From an uncultured Bacteroides sp. (GTDB taxonomy: Bacteria; Bacteroidota; Bacteroidia; Bacteroidales; Bacteroidaceae), in assembly GCA_900542985.1 (NCBI GenBank), contig UQPQ01000014.1, positions 1-58,650 of the forward strand: a DNA stretch of 58,650 nt. The letters are read 5' to 3'. The notes beneath the pieces were generated by a model. The model was given only the letters and a program-made list of their open reading frames with translations. It was not told the DNA's origin and ran no database searches. Position 1 is the first letter of the stretch. The number at the start of each line of letters is the position of its first letter. The position numbers and the translations under genes were made by a program. Shown piece after piece: positions 26,487-35,827 of this stretch.

Positions 26487-26587
26487 TTTTTTAAGTTTTT
26501 GAGTTTATGAATTCAGTCGTATATACTGAAAATCAAAAAACTTAAGAACTTAAGAACTTAAAAACTTAAGAACTTAAAAACTCAAAC
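26487..26587. repeat. Inverted repeat, family B words, between cysN and the sulfotransferase gene
   Basis: The left arm (26487-26515) reads TTTTTTAAGTTTTTGAGTTT then ATGAATTCA. The right arm (26534-26587) repeats AACTTAAGAACTTAAAAAC and ends ACTCAAAC. The left arm closely resembles 104-136 upstream of gmd, including the shared GAATTCA tip. It fills nearly the whole gap between cysN and the next gene, starting directly after the cysN stop. Confidence 0.75.
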
Positions 26588-26589
26588 CC

Positions 26590-27696
26590 ATGGGATTACT
26601 TGAATTTAGCAAATTACCAATCAATACACTTGTAGGAGCCGACTGGAAAACTTTCAACCAGATTACGCAGGGCCGACAGATTGATGCCGCATACAAGGGA
26701 AAATACCGTCTTACCAAAGCGGTATGCCGCCTGTTGTCTGTACTGAAGCCACTACAAGACAGCCGCTACGAAAAACTACTGGCTCAGAAACCTCTGGAAC
26801 ACGACCCGGTCTTCATTTTAGGACACTGGCGTAGCGGAACGACCTTTATGCACAATGTATTTTCGTGCGACAAACATTTCGGCTACAACACTACCTATCA
26901 GACGGTTTTCCCGCACCTGATGATGTGGGGCCAGCCTTTCTTCAAGAAAAATATGAGTTGGCTGATGCCGGACAAACGCCCGACAGACAACATGGAACTG
27001 GCCGTAGACCTGCCGCAAGAGGAAGAGTTTGCTCTGGCCAACATGATGCCTTATACTTACTACAACTTCTGGTTCCTGCCTAAACACATGCAGGAATACG
27101 CAGACAAATACCTGCTGTTCGATGACATCAGCGATGAAGAACTGAAGGTGTTTGAAGAAGTATTCACCAAGCTGATTAAAATATCACTCTGGAATACACA
27201 GGGAACTCAGTTCCTGAGCAAGAACCCTCCTCACACCGGACGTGTGAAAGAGCTGGTCAAGATGTTCCCGAACGCCAAGTTCATCTACCTGATACGTAAT
27301 CCGTACACCGTATTCGAGTCGACACGCAGTTTCTTTACCAATACAATCCAGCCGCTGAAGCTTCAGGATATCAGCAACGAAGAACTGCAGGAAAACATTC
27401 TGTCGGTTTACGCCAAGTTGTACCACAAGTATGAAGCCGACAAACACTTCATCCCAGAAGGAAACTTGGTAGAAGTAAAATTCGAAGACTACGAAACCAA
27501 TGCCTTCGATCTGACACAGGAAATCTATCAAAAGCTTTCCATTCCAGGTTTCGACGAGGCACGAAAAGACATCGAAGCTTACGTAAACAAGAAAAAAGGC
27601 TACAAGAAAAACAAATACCAGTACAAGCCCGAAACTGTGGAACTGGTAGAAAAGCATTGGTCGTTTGCACTCGACCAGTGGGGATACAAGCTCTAA
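26590..27696 (+). CDS. PAPS-dependent sulfotransferase
   Basis: Transfers the sulfonate group from PAPS to an acceptor hydroxyl, releasing PAP. The 368-residue protein belongs to the Sulfotransfer_3-like group: the 5'-phosphosulfate loop is GHWRSGTTFMHN (R81-S-G-T-T85) and the 3'-phosphate site is LIRNPYTVFESTRSF (R236, S244). No signal peptide, so it acts in the cytosol or on membrane lipids from inside. It closes an operon with cysQ, permease, cysC, cysD and cysN. The same gene set is known from Bacteroides thetaiotaomicron, where BT0416 is reported to sulfonate cholesterol and other sterols; orthology here is inference. The acceptor could instead be a glycan or lipid. Confidence 0.88.
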   Translation: MGLLEFSKLPINTLVGADWKTFNQITQGRQIDAAYKGKYRLTKAVCRLLSVLKPLQDSRYEKLLAQKPLEHDPVFILGHWRSGTTFMHNVFSCDKHFGYNTTYQTVFPHLMMWGQPFFKKNMSWLMPDKRPTDNMELAVDLPQEEEFALANMMPYTYYNFWFLPKHMQEYADKYLLFDDISDEELKVFEEVFTKLIKISLWNTQGTQFLSKNPPHTGRVKELVKMFPNAKFIYLIRNPYTVFESTRSFFTNTIQPLKLQDISNEELQENILSVYAKLYHKYEADKHFIPEGNLVEVKFEDYETNAFDLTQEIYQKLSIPGFDEARKDIEAYVNKKKGYKKNKYQYKPETVELVEKHWSFALDQWGYKL

Positions 27697-27724
27697 AACA
27701 AAGGCTTACAGTATCGAGATAACC

Positions 27725-27768
27725 AATATTCCCGTTTTCCTCCGCAATGGATGGAAAGCGGGAATATT
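27725..27768. terminator. Terminator hairpin between the sulfotransferase and metallophosphoesterase genes
   Basis: AATATTCCCGTTTTCC (27725-27740) pairs with GGAAAGCGGGAATATT (27753-27768) with one internal mismatch. It serves the converging transcripts of the sulfonation operon and the phosphoesterase gene. Confidence 0.75.
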
Positions 27769-27845
27769 TATATATGAAAGCCATTGCAATATATACCTGA
27801 AATATTTTCTATCAGGATGCCATTTATAGAATAAGCCACTTTTTA

Positions 27846-29063
27846 TTACAGGTCCAGTTTCAGCAACTCTTCTCCCTGTGCATTCAAGACCGTCAGGCTC
27901 ATCCGGCCGGCTTTCTTCCAGAGCACCATAACCGTAGCCTCATCAAGTTTATACCCGCCACCAATGACAACCGGATACGTGTTTCCTTCCTTGCTGCCGG
28001 CAGGATGATAGGCAAAACGATGGGTATGGGCATTAAGACTCACGTCGAACGGCGCCTTTTTCAACAATTTCTCCCACGCATCACGACAAGGATTAAAATC
28101 CGAATCCAGTCCATAGACAGGAATATGATGCATCAACACATGTCTCTGCGCCTTCTTAAAAGGTTTGGAACTCAATTCCTCTTTCAAAAAATCAGCTTGT
28201 TCTGCACGTAACCCCGAAAAATCATTCAGTCCATAATACACCCAATGCGTATCAGGCTTATCTTCTCCACAGTCGAGAGTAACAAAACGGGTATCTCCCC
28301 AGCTGAAAGCATTGTATGTCTTGTCGTTCACATAATCGAACAGATTACGTAACCCGATGGAGTACGCATTTCTGATTTCATGGTTTCCCCGGATAAAGAA
28401 AGCAGGTACAGAACTGGCACCAACGGTTTCAGTCAGCTCCGTCAGATAGCGGGTAGCCTGCTCGTGAGTAGCAGGATCATCAATACAGTCGCCATTGAAT
28501 ACTACAAAATCGTAGTCAATATCCTTCACCTGGCTGTAAAGCGCCTGCAATGTATTCGACTGCTGGTGAAGGTCATTAAAAATCAAAGCAGTAAACTCAT
28601 CCTCTCCAGCATCCGGAAGCGTAAAAGAATAGAAATCCGAACGGGCTGTCTCCCCGAACTCCTTCTTATACCCCTCATACAGCAAAATTTCCTGTGAGCA
28701 GACCCGATAATAATACGTTTGCCCCGGCTTCAAGTCGGAGAGACGTATCTTGTTTTGCAGTCCGTTGCATATCACTTGTCCGTCTACAAGAGTACGGGCA
28801 CGCTGCAGATTCTCTTTATCCGTTCCATATTCCACCCAACTATAGGTAGGAACGGTAGTCTGCCACATAATGGTAATCCCATTTCCTGTAGGATTCTGCA
28901 GATAAGGTTTCATCCGAAAGATCTTCTCGGCCGGCTGGGGCTGTTTCTTCAGTTCACTTGTTGCTTCGACCGAAGTCTGAGCCGAAAAAGCATAGACCGG
29001 TATGGCTCCGATACCTATCCAGCAAAGAAGAACTGCACAATGGGAAATAGTTCGAATTGTCAT
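27846..29063 (-). CDS. Exported metallophosphoesterase with an N-terminal fibronectin-like domain
   Basis: A 405-residue secreted enzyme resembling purple acid phosphatases. The signal peptide spans about residues 1-27. A beta-sandwich (about 48-150) contains ITIMWQT and LKPGQTYYYRV, typical of the phosphatase N-terminal domain. The calcineurin-like catalytic domain has D164-L-H166, G-D192, G226-N-H-E229, HVLMHHIP and NAHTHR. The usual two-metal ligand set is therefore present. Substrate unknown. It is monocistronic; a minus-strand -7 element (TATCTTTG) lies at 29126-29119. Confidence 0.9.
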   Translation of the reverse strand: MTIRTISHCAVLLCWIGIGAIPVYAFSAQTSVEATSELKKQPQPAEKIFRMKPYLQNPTGNGITIMWQTTVPTYSWVEYGTDKENLQRARTLVDGQVICNGLQNKIRLSDLKPGQTYYYRVCSQEILLYEGYKKEFGETARSDFYSFTLPDAGEDEFTALIFNDLHQQSNTLQALYSQVKDIDYDFVVFNGDCIDDPATHEQATRYLTELTETVGASSVPAFFIRGNHEIRNAYSIGLRNLFDYVNDKTYNAFSWGDTRFVTLDCGEDKPDTHWVYYGLNDFSGLRAEQADFLKEELSSKPFKKAQRHVLMHHIPVYGLDSDFNPCRDAWEKLLKKAPFDVSLNAHTHRFAYHPAGSKEGNTYPVVIGGGYKLDEATVMVLWKKAGRMSLTVLNAQGEELLKLDL

Positions 29064-29235
29064 GATAGAATGTGTCTAATAGTATTTTATTTTGTTTTTT
29101 ATTTTCGTATTACAGCAGCAAAGATAAAAAATAAGCGGCAAAAACGAAGAAAGAAAGTCGGTCTGCTGAAAAAGCGTATTCATTCTGTATATTTATTCCA
29201 TTAACAAGTATTAATCCCCCTATTTCAAGTGCAAT

Positions 29236-29267
29236 ATTGCATAATTACACATTTATACGTATCTTTG
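29236..29267 (+). promoter_or_regulatory. Promoter of the NhaC antiporter gene
   Basis: ATTG at 29236-29239, a 20-nt spacer and TATCTTTG at 29260-29267 match the Bacteroides promoter. The leader is about 30 nt. Confidence 0.72.
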
Positions 29268-29301
29268 CGCGCATTTTATGAATTAGGATAACAATATACA
29301 A

Positions 29302-30765
29302 ATGAAATCAATCAGCAAAACTCCTTCCCCCCTTGTATCTCTTATTCCTATCCTGATACTGGTAGGAATGCTATTTGCAACCATAAAGACTTTCGGAAGC
29401 GATGCCTTAAACGGAGGCAGCCAGCTTTCGCTGCTTGTCACCACCGCTTCGTGTATCTTGATAGGAATGGTCTTCTACCGCATTCCATGGAAGAACTACG
29501 AAAAAGCAATTACAGACAACATTACCGGAGTAGCTACATCCATTATCATCCTGCTCATCATCGGTGCCCTTAGCGGTATCTGGATGCTCAGCGGTATAGT
29601 ACCCACGCTTATTTATTATGGAATGCAGATTATTCATCCCAGTTTCTTCCTTGCATCAACCTGCCTCATCTGTATTCTGGTTTCTCTGATGACCGGAAGC
29701 TCATGGACTACCATCGCCACCATCGGTATCGCCCTGTTGGGTATCGGCAAGGCGCAAGGATTTAACGAGAGTTGGATTGCAGGTGCCATTATTTCGGGAG
29801 CTTATTTTGGCGACAAGGTGTCTCCTCTGTCCGAAACAACCATTCTGGCAGCCTCGGTGACTGAAACACCTCTCTTCCGCCACATCCGCTACATGATGAT
29901 TACCACCATTCCCTCCATCGTCATTGCACTGATTCTCTTTGCTATATTAGGATTTTCAACCGATACACATTCCGTTCAGCATATTCAGGAAGTTGCACTT
30001 CATCTGGAACAACGGTTCACCATCACCCCCTGGTTGCTGATTGTTCCACTGGTCACTGCCATCCTGATTGCCCGTAAAGTTCCGTCTATCATCACCCTCT
30101 CTATCTCTACCATTCTGGCCTGCATTGCAGCTGCTATTTTCCAGCCCGAGGTATTGCGTGAAGTAGCCGGAGAAGAAAGCCTCTTTAAAGGAATGATGAT
30201 GGGATGCTATGGCAGCACCAGCCTGTCTACCGCAAGTCCGGCACTCAGTGAACTGGTTGCTACCCGTGGTATGGCCGGTATGATGAATACCGTATGGCTG
30301 ATACTGTGTGCCATGTGCTTTGGAGGTGCACTCACTGCCAGTGGTATGCTGAAGAGTCTGATGAATGTATTTATCCGTTTCATGAAAACCCGTGTAAGCC
30401 TTGTTTCGTCTACTGTCTGCTCGGGCCTGTTTATGAATCTGGCCACTGCCGATCAGTACATCAGTATCATTCTCACCGGTAATATGTTTGGTGAGGTATA
30501 TCGAAAAGAAGGTTACGACAGCAGCTTGCTGAGCCGTACGACTGAAGATGCCGTAACCGTAACCTCTCCGCTTATCCCCTGGAATACATGCGGAATGACA
30601 CAGGCTACCATCCTGAATGTTCCTACACTGGCTTATCTTCCTTATTGCTTCTTCAACCTGCTGAGTCCGCTGATGAGTATTTTCATTGCAGCTATCGGGT
30701 ATAAGATTGCCCGCCGCCCCAAAGCTGAAATTCATCCGGCAGAAGTGGAAGAACTGGCTGCATAA
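29302..30765 (+). CDS. nhaC: Na+/H+ antiporter, NhaC family
   Basis: A 487-residue inner-membrane antiporter with about 11-12 helices, exchanging Na+ for protons or, in some relatives, moving organic acids. Family landmarks are SSWTTIATIGIALLGIG, GAIISGAYFGDKVSPLSETT (core GDKVSPLSETT) and EDAVTVTSPLIPWNTCGMTQ. The second half repeats the fold. Length fits the NhaC family. No partner genes are beside it. Confidence 0.9.
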   Translation: MKSISKTPSPLVSLIPILILVGMLFATIKTFGSDALNGGSQLSLLVTTASCILIGMVFYRIPWKNYEKAITDNITGVATSIIILLIIGALSGIWMLSGIVPTLIYYGMQIIHPSFFLASTCLICILVSLMTGSSWTTIATIGIALLGIGKAQGFNESWIAGAIISGAYFGDKVSPLSETTILAASVTETPLFRHIRYMMITTIPSIVIALILFAILGFSTDTHSVQHIQEVALHLEQRFTITPWLLIVPLVTAILIARKVPSIITLSISTILACIAAAIFQPEVLREVAGEESLFKGMMMGCYGSTSLSTASPALSELVATRGMAGMMNTVWLILCAMCFGGALTASGMLKSLMNVFIRFMKTRVSLVSSTVCSGLFMNLATADQYISIILTGNMFGEVYRKEGYDSSLLSRTTEDAVTVTSPLIPWNTCGMTQATILNVPTLAYLPYCFFNLLSPLMSIFIAAIGYKIARRPKAEIHPAEVEELAA

Positions 30766-30965
30766 TACATTTCAAAAAAGGAAACATTCTGCAAACTATT
30801 TCCATAAACAGTCTGCATGGTATACACAAGCCAGTATTCCGTTTCCAGAACTTTTGTCCGGCAGTGATCCAGCTGCCGGACAGAGGCAGTACAGCCCTCT
30901 TTCGGAATCCGGTAAATTTCCAGCGACCACACATGCAGATTACAAGATAAAAAAAGGCAAGATTC
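30766..30965. other. Intergenic stretch between nhaC and rel
   Basis: No convincing gene. It holds a 9-bp perfect hairpin GTCCGGCAG (30856-30864) / CTGCCGGAC (30873-30881) without a T run on either strand. The rest is unremarkable up to the rel promoter. Confidence 0.5.
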
Positions 30966-30995
30966 TTGATTAATAACGAATTTTGTCTATTTTTG
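30966..30995 (+). promoter_or_regulatory. Promoter of rel/spoT
   Basis: TTG at 30966-30968, a 19-nt spacer and TATTTTTG at 30988-30995. The gene has an unusually strong Shine-Dalgarno site for this genome (GAAGGAGG, ending 7 bases before ATG). Confidence 0.78.
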
Positions 30996-31019
30996 CATAT
31001 AGATTGAAGGAGGTACACC

Positions 31020-33293
31020 ATGACGGATGAAAAATTAACGCAGGAGCAAGCCGACGAAAAGCAAATCAATGCAGCCTTTCAGGAACTTTTAGACCGATAC
31101 TTGGAAAGCAGACATCGCAAAAAGGTAGAGATAATCACCAAAGCTTTCAATTTTGCCAAACAAGCACACAAGGGTGTCAGACGACGCTCGGGTGAGCCTT
31201 ATATTTTGCACCCTATTGCCGTAGCCCGTATTGCCTGTGTGGAAATAGGCTTAGGCTCTACGTCGATATGTTCTGCCCTCCTGCACGATGTGGTAGAAGA
31301 TACCGACTATACCGTAGAAGATATCGAAAACCTGTTTGGCCCCAAAATAGCCCAGATTGTAGACGGACTGACTAAAATATCCGGAGGAATTTTTGGTGAC
31401 CGTGCATCGGCTCAGGCAGAAAACTTCAAGAAGTTGCTGCTTACCATGAACGATGACATCCGGGTGATTCTTATCAAGATAGCCGACCGCCTGCACAACA
31501 TGCGTACATTGGGCTCCATGCTTCCGAGCAAACAATACAAAATTGCCGGAGAAACACTCTACATCTATGCACCTCTTGCCAACCGTCTGGGACTGAACCG
31601 TATCAAAACAGAACTGGAAGACCTTAGCTTCAAATACGAACATCCGGAAACCTATAAAGAAATACAAGATAAACTGGAAGCAACTCAAGCAGAACGGGAC
31701 AGTCTGTTTGAAGAGTTTACAGCTCCCATCCGTACCCAATTGGACAAGATGGGTATTCCGTACCGGATTTTAGCACGCATCAAGTCGCCGTATTCTATAT
31801 GGAACAAGATGCAGACCAAGCATATTACCTTTGAAGAAATATACGATATTCTGGCAGTACGTATCATCTTTACTCCCCGCAACGAGGAAGAAGAACTGAA
31901 CGACTGCTTTGATATCTATGTGGCCATCTCGAAAATATACAAGCCTCATCCCGACCGTCTGCGCGACTGGGTAAGCCACCCGAAAGCCAACGGATATCAG
32001 GCTTTGCACGTCACACTGATGAGTAATAAAGGGCAGTGGATTGAAGTACAAATCCGCAGCGAGCGCATGGATGATGTAGCAGAGCAGGGATTTGCTGCAC
32101 ACTGGAAATACAAAGAAGGTGGAGGCAGCGAGGATGAAGGCGAACTGAACAAATGGCTGAAAACCATTAAGGAAATATTGGACGATCCGCAACCGGATGC
32201 ATTGGATTTCCTTGATACAATCAAAATGAATCTCTTTGCTTCAGAGATATTTGTCTTTACTCCAAAGGGAGAAATCAAGACCATGCCACAAAACTGTACG
32301 GCTCTTGATTTTGCCTTCTCTATCCATACATTCTTGGGTAGTCACTGTATCGGTGCCAAGGTTAATCATAAACTGGTACCGCTGAGCCACAAATTACAGA
32401 GTGGAGACCAGGTAGAAATCCTTACTTCCAAATCACAAAAAGTACAGGCCTCGTGGATAAACTTTGCTACTACAGCCAAAGCAAAAACCAAAATTCAGGC
32501 TATTTTAAAGCGTGAACGGAAAGAACAGCAATTACAGGGAGAAGAAATGCTGCACGATTTCTTCAAGCAGGAAAATATTCCGGCTACAGAAGAAAATATC
32601 AAGAAACTCTGTATGCTGCATCACCTGAAATCGCCCGAAGAGCTGAAGCAACAAATCGGACAGAAGGTGATCATTCTGGGAGAAGCAGACCGCAATGAAC
32701 TGAAAGAAAAACCGAGTCCTACCAACTGGAAAAAATATATATCGTTTGCATTTGGAAACATCCGTCCAAAGAACGAAGCCAAGCCGGAAAAAGCACCGGA
32801 ACCGCTTAACGTAGACAAGAAGAAAATTCTGAAAATTACTCCGGATGGTATTCAGAAGAACTATATCCTTGCCGACTGCTGCAAACCGATTCCGGGAGAT
32901 GACGTATTGGGCTATATCGATGACAACAACCGTATCGTGATACACAAACGGCAGTGCCCCATTGCCACCCAACTGAAAACGAGCTTCGGCAACCGCCTGC
33001 TGGCTGTAGAATGGGATACAGGAAAGGCACTGGACTTCCCGGTGAACATCTATGTAAAGGGTATCGACGGTATCGGAGTGCTGAATAAGGTAACACAGAT
33101 TATCTCACAGCAGCTCAATGTAAATATCCGCAAACTGAACATCGAATCTACTGATGGTATCTTTGAAGGACGTATCCAACTCTTCGTACACGATGTAGAT
33201 GATGTGAATGCCATTTGCAAGAATCTCAAAAGTGTAGAGAACATCAAGAGAGTTACCCGCATCGAAAGTTTCGACGATGTAATTGCAGACTAA
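31020..33293 (+). CDS. Bifunctional (p)ppGpp synthetase/hydrolase (Rel/SpoT family)
   Basis: Controls the stringent response by making and degrading (p)ppGpp. The 757-residue long RSH protein has, in order, an HD hydrolase domain with H89-D90 and E93-D94 intact (LLHDVVEDTDYT), the synthetase domain (RIKSPYSIWNKMQ, NGYQALHVTL, EVQIRSERMDDVAEQG), a TGS domain (IFVFTPKGEIKTMP), the CC/zinc-finger region (ILADCCKPIPGDDVLGY) and a C-terminal ACT domain. Because the HD residues are intact, hydrolase activity is expected; synthetase activity is likely. Bacteroidetes usually carry two long RSH genes, so I leave relA versus spoT open. Confidence 0.94.
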   Translation: MTDEKLTQEQADEKQINAAFQELLDRYLESRHRKKVEIITKAFNFAKQAHKGVRRRSGEPYILHPIAVARIACVEIGLGSTSICSALLHDVVEDTDYTVEDIENLFGPKIAQIVDGLTKISGGIFGDRASAQAENFKKLLLTMNDDIRVILIKIADRLHNMRTLGSMLPSKQYKIAGETLYIYAPLANRLGLNRIKTELEDLSFKYEHPETYKEIQDKLEATQAERDSLFEEFTAPIRTQLDKMGIPYRILARIKSPYSIWNKMQTKHITFEEIYDILAVRIIFTPRNEEEELNDCFDIYVAISKIYKPHPDRLRDWVSHPKANGYQALHVTLMSNKGQWIEVQIRSERMDDVAEQGFAAHWKYKEGGGSEDEGELNKWLKTIKEILDDPQPDALDFLDTIKMNLFASEIFVFTPKGEIKTMPQNCTALDFAFSIHTFLGSHCIGAKVNHKLVPLSHKLQSGDQVEILTSKSQKVQASWINFATTAKAKTKIQAILKRERKEQQLQGEEMLHDFFKQENIPATEENIKKLCMLHHLKSPEELKQQIGQKVIILGEADRNELKEKPSPTNWKKYISFAFGNIRPKNEAKPEKAPEPLNVDKKKILKITPDGIQKNYILADCCKPIPGDDVLGYIDDNNRIVIHKRQCPIATQLKTSFGNRLLAVEWDTGKALDFPVNIYVKGIDGIGVLNKVTQIISQQLNVNIRKLNIESTDGIFEGRIQLFVHDVDDVNAICKNLKSVENIKRVTRIESFDDVIAD

Positions 33294-33302
33294 AACAGTA
33301 TA

Positions 33303-33341
33303 AATAAAGGCTTTCCTTCCTCAAGAAGAAAAGCCTTTATT
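33303..33341. terminator. Hairpin after rel
   Basis: AATAAAGGCTTT (33303-33314) pairs perfectly with AAAGCCTTTATT (33330-33341). It lies between convergent genes and is rich in T and A at its foot, so it may serve both strands. Confidence 0.75.
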
Positions 33342-33354
33342 AACTTATATAGAC

Positions 33355-34044
33355 TTACAAATAACAGGAAATACCTATTCCTAATGTCAGCATCAACAGA
33401 TTCACATTAGAGCGCAATTGCCAACCTATATCCGGTCTTCCCTCGCCGTTCAAACGAATAGGAGAAAACAACCCTCCGGCTTCCAGTTTTGCTCCCCAAT
33501 GCGCATTGAAAGCATATTCCAATGCCACATCCAAATTAACTCCTACTCCATTGTATTTGGCATGATATTCATTGCCGGGAAAATCCGTACGGCTATCGTA
33601 ACGCAAATATCCTACCCCAAAATCAACCACAGAGAAGAGCCGATCTGAAAAATCTGTTCCTTTCTTTATATACGAAAACTGAGGAGCCACATAGTAGAGC
33701 TGCATTCGCTCGTCTGTCTTCTCAGACACAGCAAAGGAGCAGTCGTCTTTATCCGTAAATCCAAACAAATAAACCCCATATCCCCATGAAGAAGTATTCG
33801 AGAAACAACTCCACCGCAAATTATACAACCATCCTGTATTGTGGTCGTCAACTCCCTGCCAAGCCGATGTTCCTCCGGCATTAACGGCATACCCATACCC
33901 TACATTGGCATGGAAAATGGTAGTATGCCGCACAATGCTATCGGTTTTCAGAAAAGTCGGCTGAGCCGATACTGTCCATAAACAAAGGAAACAAAACAGT
34001 AAACTACATACTACACGAAGATTTACTTTTGAATTTCGGTCCAT
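33355..34044 (-). CDS. Hypothetical exported outer-membrane beta-barrel-like protein
   Basis: I do not recognise a named family. The 229-residue product has a signal peptide (about residues 1-27, hydrophobic LLFCFLCLWTVSA, cleavage before QPTF). It then has alternating amphipathic strands rich in Tyr, Gly and Phe (HANVGYGYAVNAGG, WGYGVYLFGF, LFSVVDFGVGYLRY) and ends in a strand with an aromatic residue near the C-terminus (ISCYL). This is the look of a small outer membrane barrel, in the size range of PagL or acyloxyacyl-hydrolase-like proteins, but I see no catalytic motif to support that. Monocistronic. Confidence 0.7.
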   Translation of the reverse strand: MDRNSKVNLRVVCSLLFCFLCLWTVSAQPTFLKTDSIVRHTTIFHANVGYGYAVNAGGTSAWQGVDDHNTGWLYNLRWSCFSNTSSWGYGVYLFGFTDKDDCSFAVSEKTDERMQLYYVAPQFSYIKKGTDFSDRLFSVVDFGVGYLRYDSRTDFPGNEYHAKYNGVGVNLDVALEYAFNAHWGAKLEAGGLFSPIRLNGEGRPDIGWQLRSNVNLLMLTLGIGISCYL

Positions 34045-34425
34045 AATTTATAATTTTAAGCAACAGATAAATCCGTTTGTAAATATTCAACATCATCTGA
34101 AGTCAAATTAAGATTATTTATTTCTTAACATAATTGTTCCGTAAATTCATCTATCACATGCATCAACATAAAGTACTCTCTTAAGCCAATCTTGAAATCC
34201 CCTTATTTCAGAAATTTGACTATTCATTTTTTCCAACTTCCCAACAAAATTCTGTACCTCTATATTTCTTGAAGTTGTAACAGAATTTTAAGCTTCATCA
34301 TTAATATTACATGTTGTACACATTAAAAAACAGTCACTACTAACCAAAACATTTTTTCATAATTATATCTTTTTAATTAGCAGCTACAATATACAAATAC
34401 AATTCAATATATACAACTTAAAAAA
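34045..34425. other. AT-rich intergenic stretch
   Basis: 381 bases, strongly AT-rich, between two minus-strand genes. I see no open frame of note, no tRNA, no clear hairpin with T run and no full TAnnTTTG promoter. It should hold the promoter of the barrel-like gene at 33355 and the end of the MerR-like transcript. Confidence 0.5.
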
Positions 34426-34773
34426 TCAAGTGAGATAATCCAACTCCCGTTTCATACTGAGTAATTCTTCCCTTACCCGTTTCAGCCGGTCCACTATCTC
34501 TGCTGTACTCACCACACTCTCCCTATTCTGCTTCAGGCGCTGCTTGGCACCGGCCAATGTCATTCCCTTTTCCTTCACCAGATGATACACCAGTCTGACA
34601 TTCTCGATATCCGCCTGTGTGTACTGACGGATATTTCCTCCAGCTTTTTTAGGAGAAAGAAAAGGAAATTCTTTTTCCCAATAACGCAGCAAAGATTCGT
34701 TTACTCCGAACATCTTTGCCACCTCTGTAATGGAATAATACAGTTTCAGTTTCTTTTCTGTCTTCAATGCCAT
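34426..34773 (-). CDS. MerR-family transcriptional regulator
   Basis: A 115-residue protein with an N-terminal winged helix-turn-helix of MerR type (YYSITEVAKMFGVNESLLRY, then WEKEFPF and QYTQADIENVRLVYHLVKEKG) and a short C-terminal coiled coil (EIVDRLKRVREELLSMKREL). There is no effector or metal-binding domain. The frame is open further upstream into the M23 gene, but ATG 34773 has a strong GGAGG site 10 bases before it and starts at the conserved domain. It follows the M23 peptidase gene by 22 bases, so they are likely one transcript. Target unknown. Confidence 0.87.
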   Translation of the reverse strand: MALKTEKKLKLYYSITEVAKMFGVNESLLRYWEKEFPFLSPKKAGGNIRQYTQADIENVRLVYHLVKEKGMTLAGAKQRLKQNRESVVSTAEIVDRLKRVREELLSMKRELDYLT

Positions 34774-34795
34774 AATCACGTATCCTCCCTCTATA

Positions 34796-35764
34796 TTAAT
34801 CGAATACCTTGCCGTGGTTGGCAGCAATTTGAATCATCTTGTCGTAATCGTCAGCACTCAAATCCATAAAGTAATAGTTGACAGGGTTCACTACCTGCCC
34901 CTTGACATGCACCTCGTAATGCAGATGCGGTCCGGTACTCTTTCCTGTAGAGCCCACTTCACCAATCACCTCACCACGTACCACTTTCTGTCCTACCCTT
35001 ACCTTTATCTTACTCAGATGTGCATAACGCGTTACATACCCAAAGCCATGGTCAATCAAGATACAATTACCGTACAGCCCTTCCCAACCAGCCTTCACAA
35101 CCTTTCCGTTACCCGTTACATACACCGGTGTACCGATATCAGCAGAGAAGTCCATACCTGCATGAAACTTTACAGTCTTATAGATAGGGTCGATACGTGT
35201 ACCATATCCGGAAGCTGTCTGCTTCAGATTTTTGTTCGATACAGGCTGAATGGCAGGAATACAAGCCAGCATCTCGTCATTCCGTTTACACAGATTCACC
35301 ACCTCATCGAACGACTTGGACTGAATATACACCCTTCGTGCCAGCAAGTCCATCTTTTGCGTAGTATTTATCACCAGATTCTTATTGGCCATATCCATCA
35401 ATTCCTCATAACGGTTTGTTTTCCCATAACTGGCATTACGCAATTCGTCACTCACAGGATCGGCCTGCATAATGACACGGTACAAGTTGTCATCGCGCTG
35501 TTGAAGATGCTGCATCACATCCAGCGCTTCATCCAGACGGGTAGAAAGGATATTATACTGAGCAAGCAAGCGAGAGTTTTCTACACGGAGGTCTTTTTCG
35601 GAAGGAGAGCCGAAAATCCACAACAGCAAAATAAAACTGCCGGCTCCCAAACCCATCCCCACGAACAGGCGTCTTAAATAGCTCTGTACCCTCTGCCGCA
35701 TGGTAGGATAAATACGATCGTACGTTCGTGTCTGAGGGTTATAGATATAATAGACTTTACGCAT
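34796..35764 (-). CDS. M23 family metallopeptidase (LytM-like, cell wall)
   Basis: A 322-residue inner-membrane-anchored endopeptidase or LytM regulator acting on peptidoglycan in the periplasm. One transmembrane helix sits at about residues 33-50 (FVGMGLGAGSFILLLWIF), then a coiled coil (about 55-100) and the C-terminal M23 domain. Zinc ligands are present: H-A-G-M-D in FHAGMDFSAD and H-L-H in TGPHLHYEVH, so it is probably active. Its transcript start overlaps that of alaS. Confidence 0.92.
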   Translation of the reverse strand: MRKVYYIYNPQTRTYDRIYPTMRQRVQSYLRRLFVGMGLGAGSFILLLWIFGSPSEKDLRVENSRLLAQYNILSTRLDEALDVMQHLQQRDDNLYRVIMQADPVSDELRNASYGKTNRYEELMDMANKNLVINTTQKMDLLARRVYIQSKSFDEVVNLCKRNDEMLACIPAIQPVSNKNLKQTASGYGTRIDPIYKTVKFHAGMDFSADIGTPVYVTGNGKVVKAGWEGLYGNCILIDHGFGYVTRYAHLSKIKVRVGQKVVRGEVIGEVGSTGKSTGPHLHYEVHVKGQVVNPVNYYFMDLSADDYDKMIQIAANHGKVFD

Positions 35765-35827
35765 TCAAATCTAGTTTTGAAGAATTTTAAGATGCAACGG
35801 TTCAAGTTTTTGCATCAAACATACGGA

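Noticed and set aside
30856..30881. Terminator after nhaC
   Set aside because: A good 9-bp stem, but no T run on either strand.
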